Source of the DNA: Bacteroidales bacterium
Lineage (GTDB): Bacteria; Bacteroidota; Bacteroidia; Bacteroidales; P3
NCBI GenBank assembly: GCA_017448905.1
Contig: JAFSKP010000114.1
Span: forward strand, 1-56,238
Direction: 5' to 3'
Length of the DNA stretch: 56,238 nt
Shown here: piece by piece, positions 26,014-35,210 of the stretch
Numbering within the stretch: position 1 is the first letter of the stretch
Layout of the letters: the number at the start of each line of letters is the position of its first letter
Notes under the pieces: generated by a model
The model's database searches: none
What the model was told of the DNA's origin: nothing
What the model saw: only the letters and a program-made list of their open reading frames with translations
Position numbers and translations under genes: made by a program

Positions 26014-26136
26014 ATGAAAAAGAGTATCGCTATTCTATCATTAGTTGTTGTGTTTGCCATGCTGGCAGCCTCATGCTCGCACAAGACCTGCCCCGCCTAC
26101 CGTGGCTCCATCGCCGAAAACATGGTGACAGAATAA
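26014..26136 (+). CDS. Very small lipoprotein (40 residues)
   Basis: A 40-codon gene encoding a type II signal peptide followed by only about 20 mature residues: positively charged MKKS start, hydrophobic core LSLVVVFAML, lipobox LAASC with Cys at 21, then a Cys/His-containing CSHKTCPAYRG tail. Bacteroidota have many such tiny CxxxxCP lipoproteins of unknown role. The gene is followed after 50 nt by a strong intrinsic terminator, which supports its being an independent transcription unit. Confidence 0.72.
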   Translation: MKKSIAILSLVVVFAMLAASCSHKTCPAYRGSIAENMVTE

Positions 26137-26188
26137 GACACGACACCGTGCATTAGGGCGGTTCTCCCCTACCCTACACAAAGACTAC

Positions 26189-26218
26189 GGGACACCGCAA
26201 GACGGTGTCCCTTTTTTT
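26189..26218 (+). terminator. Intrinsic terminator after the small lipoprotein gene
   Basis: A perfect 9-bp stem GGGACACCG / CGGTGTCCC with a 5-nt loop (CAAGA) is followed by seven T residues. Confidence 0.93.
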
Positions 26219-26235
26219 AAACCAGAACCATTTGT

Positions 26236-27195
26236 ATGAACACATCCTTTGACATAGAAGGCGCCGCGCTGCACAGCTGCACCTTGAGGGATTGCCATCT
26301 GGTGATTCCCGACGGCGTTACCGAAATCGCTGACGGTTTCGCTGCCCACTCGAAAAACATGTATTATCTGACAAGCCTTGTCATCCCTCAGTCCGTTGTA
26401 CGCGTTGGCGACGGTGCTTTCTGCAAATGTCACAACCTGAGAAAGGTCACCGTACTCGGTGCCGCCGAGATAGGAAGCGGAGCCTTTTCTGAATGCAGGA
26501 CACTTAAGACAGTATGGCTTGCCGACGGAGTGAGCAGCCTCGGCGACGGGTGTTTCGACTACTGCGAAAACCTCGCGGAACTATTCATACCGCAGAGTGT
26601 CAAAAAGATAGATTTTGCCATCGCCCGCCAGTATAACCAGTCCCGCACACAACCACGCATCGTTTGCGAGACCAACGAGACTCCTGCCGGTTGGGCAGAA
26701 CGGTGGAACTTCATCGGCTACGACAATCCCTACGGTGGTAGAATAGACTACGAAAAGGCCGGCTACCACAAGGTCACATACGGAAGGAGGCGACCATGGT
26801 ACCCCTCGCTTGAGAATGCCCTCCAACCCTGCAACAAGCCTCTCGAATGCGAGGCCTGCGAGACAGGCTTCAGCTGGAGTATCCTGGAGATAACAGTCTG
26901 CCACTCATGGGAAAACGCGAGAGAGGGCGGTAGTTCTACATTGAAAGATATTTTCTCACGTCCCGGTTCAACGGCAGAAAAGGAATACCCGGTAATCTGC
27001 GACAATTTCCTTCCTTACGAAAACAGCGACTGGAGTATTGACAGCATTACAATAGCGGCGGAAAAAATCACCTGCGACAGCGTCACATTGGTTTGCAGAG
27101 ACAAGCGTTTTGTCGTGCATAAGGGCGAAAACATCATTCTTATGGACAATCCCGTTTTCGGCAGCAAATACGTAATAAGTGCAGACATAAGATGA
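26236..27195 (+). CDS. BspA-like leucine-rich-repeat protein, no signal peptide
   Basis: A 319-residue protein. The first 140 residues contain four or five LRR_5/BspA-type repeats (LVIPDGVTEIADGFA, LVIPQSVVRVGDGAF, VTVLGAAEIGSGAF, VWLADGVSSLGDGCF, LFIPQSVKKIDFAI). The remaining 180 residues are not recognised and contain several Cys (CNKPLECEACETG). Unlike surface BspA proteins there is no signal peptide, so it is probably cytoplasmic. It is followed 17 bp later by the Sel1-like gene, so the two likely form one operon. Confidence 0.8.
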   Translation: MNTSFDIEGAALHSCTLRDCHLVIPDGVTEIADGFAAHSKNMYYLTSLVIPQSVVRVGDGAFCKCHNLRKVTVLGAAEIGSGAFSECRTLKTVWLADGVSSLGDGCFDYCENLAELFIPQSVKKIDFAIARQYNQSRTQPRIVCETNETPAGWAERWNFIGYDNPYGGRIDYEKAGYHKVTYGRRRPWYPSLENALQPCNKPLECEACETGFSWSILEITVCHSWENAREGGSSTLKDIFSRPGSTAEKEYPVICDNFLPYENSDWSIDSITIAAEKITCDSVTLVCRDKRFVVHKGENIILMDNPVFGSKYVISADIR

Positions 27196-27212
27196 ACCAT
27201 AACTAAAAAGAT

Positions 27213-28430
27213 ATGCATGACTCCATAACCAACATCTCCTTGCCGTTCCGTGGCTTTTCCAGCGAAGCCATCGAGTGGCTGCATGGACCAAACCGTTTTA
27301 CAGAGCTTTTCGATCAGATGTATTCTCCACAAATGCCTGACGCAAAGGAACAAAGGCAAGCCCTGAACCGTTTCTACCAGCCGTCGGCCATCAACCGTCT
27401 TCGCCCCGACCAGGTGGAACGTATCAGAGAGGACTCGCGAAACCCCGACAATGTCACGGCATGCTATCTTTACGGCTGTTGGCTTGCCTGGAACGCCACG
27501 CATTTGGAGCAGCTGGACGAGGTGGAGTACCTCGTCTCCACGGCTGCCCAAGGTGGCTATGGCCAAATGTGGTTGTTGCTGCGCTACATGTGGCTTCACG
27601 GACTGAATATCGACACCCGCATTGACAATGAACGTGTTGCCGAAAGCCAACGCCGAGCCATCGAATCTGGCGACGGGACCGCCTACGGCCTGCTGACAGT
27701 GAAGCCCCTGCTTTATGGTTGGGGTGTGGAAGCCGATGCCGAGGAGGCGACCCGTCTGGTCATGGAGCGTATCGATAACGACGGTGGAGAGGACGAGACT
27801 TCGGACTATCTTTTGACCCTCCTCGCCGACTGCCGCCTTGCCACAGGCAACAACGCCGAAGCCGAGCGCTGTGCCAGGGCGGCAATAGGGAAAGGAGGGC
27901 TTGACGCTTCCTGGAGCAGCCTTATCTGGGCCACCTGCTATGACGGTGATGACCTCAAAGAAGGCTGCAAGGGCATGGAGCGAGAGCTATACAACGCATC
28001 GGCCGAGGCGGGATGCAGCCTCGGCCTTTACGAGTGCGGGTTGCGTGACAAGGAAATGGCAGAAGGCAAGAGCGGATTGCAATGCAAGATGCACGAGCAT
28101 AAAGCACGCCTTGAACTCGAAAAAGCGGCACTGCTTGGCAACGGGGATGCCTGCTTTGAGTTGGCAATCATGGCGAACGCCGGAGAGTGCGGATTCACGG
28201 GCGAGAGCCTGGACGAATCGTACCCTTTCTTCCTGCGCGGAGCCATGGCCGGCAACAGCAATTGCGCCTACTGGATGTACAAGCTGCAGGACAATGCCTT
28301 GAGGGGCAGCAAAGAGGAACGTGAGTTCACCCTGCCCGACGATGCCGACCACAGTTCACCAGACACATGGCGCAAACTGGCCGAATGCCTGTGCCGTTCC
28401 AACAACCAGCCCTGGCCAGAGGATAACTGA
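27213..28430 (+). CDS. Sel1/TPR-like repeat protein
   Basis: A 405-residue soluble helical protein. Motifs of the Sel1-like type can be seen, for example YLVSTAAQGGYGQMWLLLR, LEKAALLGNGDACFELAIM and PFFLRGAMAGNSNCAYWMY, in which an A-x-x-G-x-x-x-A spacing recurs. Such solenoids act as protein-protein adaptors. No signal peptide and no enzymatic motif is present. Its partner is probably the LRR protein encoded just upstream; both are made of interaction repeats, so a scaffold or effector-type role is possible but unproven. It ends one base before the convergent ftcD stop codon. Confidence 0.72.
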   Translation: MHDSITNISLPFRGFSSEAIEWLHGPNRFTELFDQMYSPQMPDAKEQRQALNRFYQPSAINRLRPDQVERIREDSRNPDNVTACYLYGCWLAWNATHLEQLDEVEYLVSTAAQGGYGQMWLLLRYMWLHGLNIDTRIDNERVAESQRRAIESGDGTAYGLLTVKPLLYGWGVEADAEEATRLVMERIDNDGGEDETSDYLLTLLADCRLATGNNAEAERCARAAIGKGGLDASWSSLIWATCYDGDDLKEGCKGMERELYNASAEAGCSLGLYECGLRDKEMAEGKSGLQCKMHEHKARLELEKAALLGNGDACFELAIMANAGECGFTGESLDESYPFFLRGAMAGNSNCAYWMYKLQDNALRGSKEEREFTLPDDADHSSPDTWRKLAECLCRSNNQPWPEDN

Positions 28431-30128
28431 TCAGAGTCCAATCTTCTCGTTGACGATGGCGATAATCTCGGCCTCTTCCTTTATGGCGGCAGCCTCAATG
28501 TCGGCGGCACGCTTCAGGATGTCGTTCTTGAAAGCCTCGTCCTTCAGGCTGCTGGCGTTAATCTTGACGTTGAGGTGGGCACCCATAACGGCGCTGCGGG
28601 CAGCGAGAGCTCCCACTCCGCCGTCGGTGACGCTGGCAGGATTGCCCCACTCCACCATGGCGCGGCAGACCTGGAAAGCCTCGAAACTTTTCTGCATAGT
28701 CTGGAAGGGCACCTCGGTGGCGAACTTGGTGGCCTCCTGGATGGCGGCACTGCGGGCGGCTTTCTCCTCGTCGGTCTTCTTGGGGAGCCCGAAAGCATTC
28801 ATAATCTTGTTGAAAGCGTTGGTATCCTCGTCGACGAGGTGCAGGAGGTCGTTCTTCAGCTGCTGGCCGTGAACGGCGACATCGCTGAATTTTTCCCATT
28901 CGTCGTCGTAGGCAGCCTTGCCGCCGGTGAGGTTGGCCACCATGGTGCCGAGCGAAGCGGCGAGGGCACCCATATAGGCGCTGACCGAGCCGCCGCCGGG
29001 GGCAGGACTCTCGCTGGCCGTCTCCTCGCAGAAGCCAGTGCAGGTGAGGTCGACGAGCTTCTTCTGGCTGTTGTCCTCTATGAGGAACTCGATGACTTTC
29101 TCCTTGGGGTTGAATGGTTTGAGGTCGTCGAGGCCCATGCTCTTGATGGCCACCTTCATAATCTCGTCCTCGCTGACACCGAGGGAGCGTTTCTGTTTGG
29201 CCAGATAGTACTTGCCGGCATCGATGAGGACGCTCTTGGGGATAAGGCCCACGATCTCGCAGCCGGTGACGCGGATGCCGCGGTTGGCGGCGCAACGGCA
29301 TACCTCGTCGAAGCAGAGGTGGACGGGGGCCACCTTGATGGAGGTGATGTTCATGGAGACCTGAGCGATGCCATAATCCTCTATGTACCAGCCGATAGCC
29401 TTGGTGCCTTTCAGTGTGCCGGGAATCATGATGGTCTTGCCGTTCTCGTCCTTCATGGGCTTGCCGCTGGGCTTGCCACCCTCGCGCATAGGACGACCCT
29501 TCTCGCGGACGTCGAAGGCGATGGCGTTGGCACGGCGAGTGCTGGTTGTGTTGAGGTTATAGTTGATGGCTACGAGGAAGTCGCGGGCACCCACCTGTGT
29601 GGCGCCGGTCTGGGCGGTGTGGTCGTTCCATGCGTTGGGGCCGTAGTCGGGCCTCCACTGCTCGGTGCCGAGACGGGTGGAGAGGCTCTCGTATTCGCCT
29701 GTGCGGCAGTAGGCCAGGTTGCGGCGCTCTGGCATCTTGGCGGCATTCTCGTAGCAATAGATGGGTATCTGCAGCTCGTTGCCGATGCGCTCTGCCAGCT
29801 TGTGGGCATACTCCACGGTCTCCTCCATGGTGATGTTGCTCACCGGGATGAGGGGACACACGTCGGTGGCGCCCTGACGGGGGTGTGCACCATGGTGCTG
29901 ACGCATGTCGATAAGCTCGGAAGCCTTCTTGACGACGCGGAAAGCGGCCTCGCAGGCCTGCTCCGGTTCGCCGACGAAAGTGATGACCGTACGGTTGGTT
30001 GTCTGACCAGGGTCGACATCAAGGAGTTTCACACCTTCGACCTTCTCAATCTCGGCGGTAACCTGATTGATGATATTCATGTCGCGGCCCTCGCTGATAT
30101 TGGGCACGCATTCTATCAGTTGTTTCAT
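28431..30128 (-). CDS. ftcD: Bifunctional glutamate formimidoyltransferase / formimidoyl-THF cyclodeaminase FtcD
   Basis: A 565-residue cytoplasmic enzyme of histidine degradation. The N-terminal formiminotransferase (about 1-330) starts ECVPNISEGRD and has the HHGAHPRQGATDVCPL active-site segment. The C-terminal cyclodeaminase (about 365-565) has SPAPGGGSVSAYMGALAASL. It moves the formimino group from formiminoglutamate to tetrahydrofolate, then releases ammonia to form 5,10-methenyl-THF. In Bacteroidota it usually sits beside hutI/hutH/hutU; none is seen here. A TATATTTG -7 box lies 57 nt upstream. Confidence 0.96.
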   Translation of the reverse strand: MKQLIECVPNISEGRDMNIINQVTAEIEKVEGVKLLDVDPGQTTNRTVITFVGEPEQACEAAFRVVKKASELIDMRQHHGAHPRQGATDVCPLIPVSNITMEETVEYAHKLAERIGNELQIPIYCYENAAKMPERRNLAYCRTGEYESLSTRLGTEQWRPDYGPNAWNDHTAQTGATQVGARDFLVAINYNLNTTSTRRANAIAFDVREKGRPMREGGKPSGKPMKDENGKTIMIPGTLKGTKAIGWYIEDYGIAQVSMNITSIKVAPVHLCFDEVCRCAANRGIRVTGCEIVGLIPKSVLIDAGKYYLAKQKRSLGVSEDEIMKVAIKSMGLDDLKPFNPKEKVIEFLIEDNSQKKLVDLTCTGFCEETASESPAPGGGSVSAYMGALAASLGTMVANLTGGKAAYDDEWEKFSDVAVHGQQLKNDLLHLVDEDTNAFNKIMNAFGLPKKTDEEKAARSAAIQEATKFATEVPFQTMQKSFEAFQVCRAMVEWGNPASVTDGGVGALAARSAVMGAHLNVKINASSLKDEAFKNDILKRAADIEAAAIKEEAEIIAIVNEKIGL

Positions 30129-30184
30129 TATAATATATTGAATTAAAATAAACTATATTTAATAAGGCAAACAATTATCAAATG

Positions 30185-30192
30185 CAAATATA
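30185..30192 (-). promoter_or_regulatory. -7 element (TATATTTG) for ftcD
   Basis: On the minus strand TATATTTG matches TAnnTTTG, about 57 nt ahead of the ftcD ATG. The gap is strongly AT-rich. A TTG lies upstream but at 12 rather than 19 nt spacing, so the -33 box is not convincing. Confidence 0.45.
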
Positions 30193-30235
30193 AAAATAAT
30201 TTGTCAACATGTTTGAAAAAACAGACGGGCAGACC

Positions 30236-32494
30236 TCAATTATCGTTTTTTCCATCGTTTCCTTCGCCCGTTGCCAGGTAGCGGGCTGTGCGTAGCTTGT
30301 AGTACTGGTAGCGGTCGCCGAAGTGGTCGTGCATCTCGGTGAGGCTCTGAGGGTTGGCATCCTTGATATAGGCTGTTATCTCGTCGAGTTCCTCTTTGGT
30401 AATGAGGTCGTCCCACTTGAGCAGACCGACTTCGAGGGCGGAGTTGAGATGGTTGGCTATGGTGGCGTACTTCACACCACGCTCGTCGGCTATCTCCTGA
30501 ATCGTGCGACCCGCCTTGAACTGTCGTGCAGTCTCCTCCCAGACGTGCGGCTTCTTGGGTTTGGGTTCCTTTTTACCGTATCGTTGACGATAGGAGCTCC
30601 TCTTTGTACCACTGCCACGCTGTTCTTTGTCGAGCAGGAAGTCGACCTTGGCTTTGTTGTAGAGCTCTGTCGAGAAGCCCTTCTCCCCTACCCTTTTCAT
30701 GCACAGCTGCTTGAGCTGGATAATGTCGCGAAGTTCGGTGGCGCATTCGTCGAAACTCGCAGCCACCTCCTTGTTTCCGATATTTATCTCAATCAGCGGT
30801 GCCAGGGTCAGGAAAACCTGTTCCAGCTGGTCACCGAAGTAGGCGACACCCTTGTTTACGCGTTCATGCAGGAAAGGGTCACCGGTATTGTTGCCATTGG
30901 ACAAAAGGATTTTGCCTATCTGGCTTCTGAACTTTTCACCCACACTGGCGATATTGACGATGTCGCCGTTGGCCAGCAGGCTCATCTTGCGGGTCTCGTC
31001 GGGCATTTGGCGGTTCAGGTAGCGGCCAAAAACCTCGTTGAGCCGCTCGGCACTGCGGAGGAGCATAGAGAAATCGAACAGTTCACCCAACAGCTCGACA
31101 TAATAGCCGTTCTTGAACTGTCCCAAGTCCTGCTGCACACGCTCTATAGTAGGGAAGGAACTGCTGAACTCCATCACGTCAGCATTGTCGAAGACACAGT
31201 TGGGGCTTATGGGGGACGCCAGCACAAGACCGTCGAGCGAACGGCAGCGGCTGAGGGCCACATACACTTGCCCGTATGTGAACGCCGAAGCAGCGTCGAT
31301 GATGACCTTGTCGAAGGTGAGGCCCTGGCTCTTGTGCACCGTGATGGCCCATGCCAGACGAAGCGGATACTGGATAAAGGTGCCGTCGACCCGCTGCTTT
31401 ATCTGGTTGTCGGCAGGGTCGACCTCGTATTTGACGTTTTCCCAGCGTTCAGGATTGACAACGATATGGTTACCCTCACGATCCACCACAGCGACCCCCT
31501 CTTCGGGGTCATAACCTTCGACTGTGGCAATCTTGCCGTTGTAGTAGCTGTGGCCTGAACTGTCGTTCTTGATAAACATCACCTGCGCTCCCACCTTGAG
31601 GGTGAGTGTCGCCTCGGTGGGGTACGAAGTGGCTGGGAAATTGCCTTCAACGACAGCCTCGAGCACAAAGGATGGTGACGACAGTGCCGCCAGCTTGCGC
31701 TGGTTCACGCTATCTGCCTGATAGTTATGAGTAGTCAGACGAATATATCCCTCGCTGTCGGGAGGATTGAAGGTGCGGTTGTAGCGTTCGTTGAGGGCAT
31801 CGAGGGTGGCACGGTCGAACTGGTTGTCGCGGATGTTGTTGAGCAGAGCGATAAAACGCTCGTCCTGCTGACGGAAGATATGAGTCAGTTCGATGGTGAC
31901 ATAATGCACGCGTTGCAGAGCCTTACTGTGGAAGAAGAAAGGCGACCGGTAGATCCTCTCCATGTATGGTTTCTCGTCGTCGGTGACGACGGGTGGCAGC
32001 TGCTGCACGTCGCCGATCATCAGCAGCTGCACGCCACCGAAAGGTCTGCTGTTGCGCCGATAGCGGCGCAGGGTCATGTCGACGGCATCAAGCAGGTCGG
32101 CACGCACCATGCTTATCTCGTCGATGATAAGGAGGTCGAGGGTACGTATGACCTGAATTCTCTCCTTACGGAGAAATTTGAACTTGTCGGGCATCTGGTA
32201 TTCGGTGACAAGCTCCTTGACGTCAGGCAGGTAAGGGCATAGTGGCAGCTGGAAGAAAGAGTGGATGGTCACCCCGCCGGCATTGACGGCAGCAACGCCA
32301 GTAGGAGCAAGCACCACGCTGCGTTTCTTGGCACTTGTTGCAATACGATGCAGGAACGTCGTCTTACCCGTGCCGGCCTTACCGGTTAGAAAGACCGACA
32401 CATTGGTTGACGTCACGTACTGTTCGGCGAGTTCGAGAGAGTCCAATTGTTTAGTTGTGAATTGCGGATTTTGATGGTCAACTGATTGGCACAC
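30236..32494 (-). CDS. Pif1/RecD-like SF1 helicase with C-terminal HTH
   Basis: An SF1B-type helicase of about 750 residues. Walker A TGKAGTGKTT is near residue 37, followed by the Pif1-like APTGVAAVNAGG and HSFF, Walker B IIDEISM, GDVQQLPPVV (motif III) and the C-terminal LAWAITVHKSQGLTFDKVII (motif V). The last 100 residues (ARQFKAGRTIQEIADERGVKYATIANHL) form a helix-turn-helix as in helicases that unwind recombination or G-quadruplex substrates. No ATG exists near the homology start. Candidates are GTG at 32494 (overlapping nadE by 17 bp, 752 residues) or TTG at 32446. The sequence there (CAATTCACAACTAAACAATTGG) resembles the repeat words, as in cca. Confidence 0.85.
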   Translation of the reverse strand: MCQSVDHQNPQFTTKQLDSLELAEQYVTSTNVSVFLTGKAGTGKTTFLHRIATSAKKRSVVLAPTGVAAVNAGGVTIHSFFQLPLCPYLPDVKELVTEYQMPDKFKFLRKERIQVIRTLDLLIIDEISMVRADLLDAVDMTLRRYRRNSRPFGGVQLLMIGDVQQLPPVVTDDEKPYMERIYRSPFFFHSKALQRVHYVTIELTHIFRQQDERFIALLNNIRDNQFDRATLDALNERYNRTFNPPDSEGYIRLTTHNYQADSVNQRKLAALSSPSFVLEAVVEGNFPATSYPTEATLTLKVGAQVMFIKNDSSGHSYYNGKIATVEGYDPEEGVAVVDREGNHIVVNPERWENVKYEVDPADNQIKQRVDGTFIQYPLRLAWAITVHKSQGLTFDKVIIDAASAFTYGQVYVALSRCRSLDGLVLASPISPNCVFDNADVMEFSSSFPTIERVQQDLGQFKNGYYVELLGELFDFSMLLRSAERLNEVFGRYLNRQMPDETRKMSLLANGDIVNIASVGEKFRSQIGKILLSNGNNTGDPFLHERVNKGVAYFGDQLEQVFLTLAPLIEINIGNKEVAASFDECATELRDIIQLKQLCMKRVGEKGFSTELYNKAKVDFLLDKEQRGSGTKRSSYRQRYGKKEPKPKKPHVWEETARQFKAGRTIQEIADERGVKYATIANHLNSALEVGLLKWDDLITKEELDEITAYIKDANPQSLTEMHDHFGDRYQYYKLRTARYLATGEGNDGKNDN

Positions 32495-34034
32495 GGCGGT
32501 CGAGGCCGAACGACATGGGCGAGACCTTGAGTTGGGGTGCGAACTGGAGGCGTTTCCACTCGTTCTGACGCACCTTGCGGAGCACCTGAGACACGAGGTC
32601 TGCATCGTATCCCTCGGCGACTATCTCGTCATGCGACAGCTGTTCCTCGATATGGAGGTTCAGGATGGCATCCAACACATCGTAGTCAGGCAGCGAGTCG
32701 CTGTCCTTCTGGCCGGGACGCAGTTCGGCCGATGGAGCCTTATGGATTGAGTTCCAAGGGATGATCTCACCGTCGCGGTTTATCCATTCCGAGAGTTGGT
32801 AAACCTCAGTCTTGTAGAGGTCGCCGATGACCGCGAGGGCGCCGCAGCTGTCACCGTAGAGGGTGCCGTAGCCCATAGCAGCCTCGCTCTTGTTGGTGGT
32901 GTTGAGCACCAGGGCTCCGAACTTGTTGGAATAAGCCATCAGTATGTTGCCGCGGACGCGGGCCTGCATGTTCTCCTCGGTGACATCCTCGGCGCGGTCG
33001 CCGAAGACCGGCTTCATGGCGTTGCGGAGGGCGTCGAAGCAGTCCTTGATAGGCACGATATCGTACTTGACGCCAAGATTGTTTGCAAGGTCTTCGGCAT
33101 CCTTCACCGAATGGTCGGTGGAGTACTGCGACGGCATAAGGATTCCATGCACATTTTCAGGACCCAGAGCTGCCACTGCCAATGCACAGACAAGTGCCGA
33201 GTCTATGCCGCCGCTGAGGCCAATGACACAACGATGGAGGCCGTTCTTGGAAAAATACTCACGCAAACCCATGACGAGAGCCTTGTAGACAAGCTCCACG
33301 ATCTCGGGCTTCTCATCGTCGCATGCCGTCAGCAGCTGCAGGTCGACGCTCATGCTCTGCTCCTCGAAGTAGGGGAACTGGCACAACACCGAACCCGCAG
33401 CATTGAGAGCCATCGAGCCACCGGCGAAGAGGAACGGGCCCTCGCCGCCAATGCGGTTGACAAACACCAGCGAAGCGTTGAGATTCTCAACGATCTTGTG
33501 CATGCGGTAGCGTATGCTGTATGGTTTTTTGTATTCGAAGATGTTGCATCCGCAGCAGATTATCATGTCTGGTTGTTCGGCATGGCTCTTGGTGAGCTCC
33601 TTGAGGTCCTCATAAAAGCCTATGGCAATCTGTTGCCCCTGGAAGTTGATGGACTGCACGCCTTCGCCGCGGACGAAATACTTCTGTTCGTCGGGAGCCA
33701 GGTATTTCTTTGTCACAATACCGCGGATAGCGCAGTTTTGGACGAAGACGATGGCATTGCAAAGACCCTTGTCCTGTATCTGTAGTGGCATGCCCACAAG
33801 GAATGCGCGGTGCTCCGACATGGCGATAAGCTGTTGGAGAGCAGCCTGCGCGCGTTTTTGCATGTCGGTGTAGGCTGCGGAGCCAAACATAGGGTATCCG
33901 CAAATGGTGCATGCAGGAAAGACTGTAAGCAGAGCGTCGCGCGACTCTTTGGAGTCGAGCTCGGCCATTATCCATTTGAGATTCTCCTCAGGATTGTTGG
34001 TTAAAATGTTATGCTGTACAATATGGACATTCAT
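32478..34034 (-). CDS. nadE: NAD synthetase, glutamine-dependent architecture with degenerate amidase domain
   Basis: A 518-residue protein. The C-terminal half is an intact NAD synthase: the PP-loop GLSGGIDSALVC near 270, then GTLYGDSCGALAVIGDLYKTEVY, and APSAELRPGQKDSDSLPDYD. It makes NAD from deamido-NAD at the last step of biosynthesis. The N-terminal 250 residues have the nitrilase fold that normally supplies ammonia from glutamine, but key positions are changed. The segment equivalent to FPELALTGYP reads FPACTICGYP (Glu to Ala, residue 41). The ICEDLW-like segment reads FYEDLK (Cys to Tyr, residue 141). The protein probably uses free ammonia. A -7 box lies at 34162. Confidence 0.92.
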   Translation of the reverse strand: MNVHIVQHNILTNNPEENLKWIMAELDSKESRDALLTVFPACTICGYPMFGSAAYTDMQKRAQAALQQLIAMSEHRAFLVGMPLQIQDKGLCNAIVFVQNCAIRGIVTKKYLAPDEQKYFVRGEGVQSINFQGQQIAIGFYEDLKELTKSHAEQPDMIICCGCNIFEYKKPYSIRYRMHKIVENLNASLVFVNRIGGEGPFLFAGGSMALNAAGSVLCQFPYFEEQSMSVDLQLLTACDDEKPEIVELVYKALVMGLREYFSKNGLHRCVIGLSGGIDSALVCALAVAALGPENVHGILMPSQYSTDHSVKDAEDLANNLGVKYDIVPIKDCFDALRNAMKPVFGDRAEDVTEENMQARVRGNILMAYSNKFGALVLNTTNKSEAAMGYGTLYGDSCGALAVIGDLYKTEVYQLSEWINRDGEIIPWNSIHKAPSAELRPGQKDSDSLPDYDVLDAILNLHIEEQLSHDEIVAEGYDADLVSQVLRKVRQNEWKRLQFAPQLKVSPMSFGLDRRVPIS

Positions 34035-34161
34035 TTGGAAGACAATATAAGTGATTAGTTAATAGTGAATAATGAATAGTGATTTGACAAATGAATAAAC
34101 AGTTGATGATAATCTTCCCGAGCAAAATTAAAATGTAAAACAACTATCGACATTTACTTGG

Positions 34162-34169
34162 CAAAGTTA
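34162..34169 (-). promoter_or_regulatory. -7 element (TAACTTTG) for nadE
   Basis: The minus strand reads TAACTTTG, about 130 nt upstream of the nadE ATG in an AT-rich stretch. A second match (TAATTTTG) is at 34123-34130. Neither has a -33 TTTG at 19 nt. Confidence 0.4.
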
Positions 34170-34232
34170 AAAAAAAATTGTGACTATAATCATAGTTATT
34201 TTACTGATAATAAGCGAGAGAAATACTTTAAG

Positions 34233-34366
34233 CTGTAAACTGTAAACCGTAAACCGTAAACTGTAAACCGTAAACCGTAAACCATAAACCGTAAACCATA
34301 AACCGTAAACCGTAAACCGTAAACTTTAAACCTTAAACCGTAAACCGTAAACCGTAAACCGTAAAC
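34233..34366 (-). repeat. 7-nt tandem repeat (AAACCGT)
   Basis: About nineteen 7-nt units of AAACCGT and one-base variants (AAACTGT, AAACCAT, AAACTTT) on the plus strand. On the sense strand of the flanking minus-strand genes it reads GTTTACG, G/T-rich, and lies 30 bp after the stop codon of the lipoprotein gene. A minus-strand open frame through it (VYGLRFT repeated) is a by-product of the 7-nt period. Confidence 0.92.
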
Positions 34367-34395
34367 TTGACTAATATAATCGCATTTCTCATTAT

Positions 34396-35172
34396 CTATT
34401 TCAAACCTGACCAAGTGCCAACTATATTTTTGCATTGGACGTAGGTGGAGGAGCAGTTGAACACTTTGTAGTATTCGCTGCCATCCATTTGGAGGACATC
34501 GACAGCACGCTGGTTGCTGTCCCAACCGTTGGCTATAATATATAGGTAATAGACGGTGCCTCTGGCGAGAGGAGCCTCCTTGAAGCCGTTGGGGCTGGAG
34601 CACATTTCCACGGTGTAGGGTTCCTCGGGGGCGTAGGCATTCTTGCTGTTGGCACCCTTCAAGAGGGCGGCTGCCATATACCGCTGGAGGTATGAGTCGT
34701 TCTCGTTGGCGTACTTCGAGGTTACAAGCTTGGTTTTCAGGGTGCGGATAATGTCATTGGATGTTGCGGAACCATTGCAGAGCAATTCAAAGCACTTTTT
34801 GCCGACCTCGGCGTCGCGGGCGTAAAGCTCGATAGCCATTGGTATCATGGCTGCGGCACCCTGGGACGACTTGCCAAGAATATTGTTGTAGACGGCCTCA
34901 AATTCAGCAAAGTCAGCAGGGACATTGGTGAAGGTGACCGAAGCGGTAGGTTTCTTGTGGTCTTTAGACCTGAAGTCTATCACACCATTGACGGTATAGG
35001 TGTGGTTGCCGTAGGTGAGCGTATTGCCGTCCAGTTTCATCACGGGTGCGGCTTCCACTACAGGTTCGTCGCTTGCGGCCACTTCGGTGCTTGAACCAAC
35101 ACTGCTATTGCAGGAACAGAAGGTCATTAGACCCATGACAAGAAGTGGTAAGGCAAAAAATACTCTTTTCAT
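34396..35172 (-). CDS. Uncharacterised lipoprotein
   Basis: A 258-residue predicted lipoprotein: MKRVFFALPLLVMGLMTFCSC with the lipid-modified Cys at about residue 19-21, then a low-complexity Ser/Glu/Ala linker. The folded part starts VMKLDGNTLTYGNHTYTVNGVI and contains a helical region (AIELYARDAEVGKKCFELLCNG) and a C-terminal beta region with several Cys (CSSTYVQCKNIV). I recall similar lipoproteins in other Bacteroidales genomes but no described function. It stands alone, between PFK and nadE on the same strand. Confidence 0.78.
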   Translation of the reverse strand: MKRVFFALPLLVMGLMTFCSCNSSVGSSTEVAASDEPVVEAAPVMKLDGNTLTYGNHTYTVNGVIDFRSKDHKKPTASVTFTNVPADFAEFEAVYNNILGKSSQGAAAMIPMAIELYARDAEVGKKCFELLCNGSATSNDIIRTLKTKLVTSKYANENDSYLQRYMAAALLKGANSKNAYAPEEPYTVEMCSSPNGFKEAPLARGTVYYLYIIANGWDSNQRAVDVLQMDGSEYYKVFNCSSTYVQCKNIVGTWSGLK

Positions 35173-35210
35173 ATTGCGACCGGCAGTTTGTTTAGGTTAG
35201 TGATTGGCTG

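Noticed and set aside
28575..30146. A 523-residue plus-strand open frame
   Set aside because: It lies exactly opposite ftcD, whose motifs are unmistakable; long antisense frames are expected in GC-rich genes with this codon use.
34196..34603. A 135-residue protein with VYGLRFT repeats
   Set aside because: It is the translation of the 7-nt AAACCGT array in a frame overlapping the lipoprotein gene antisense part; a 7-nt period without stops always opens such frames.
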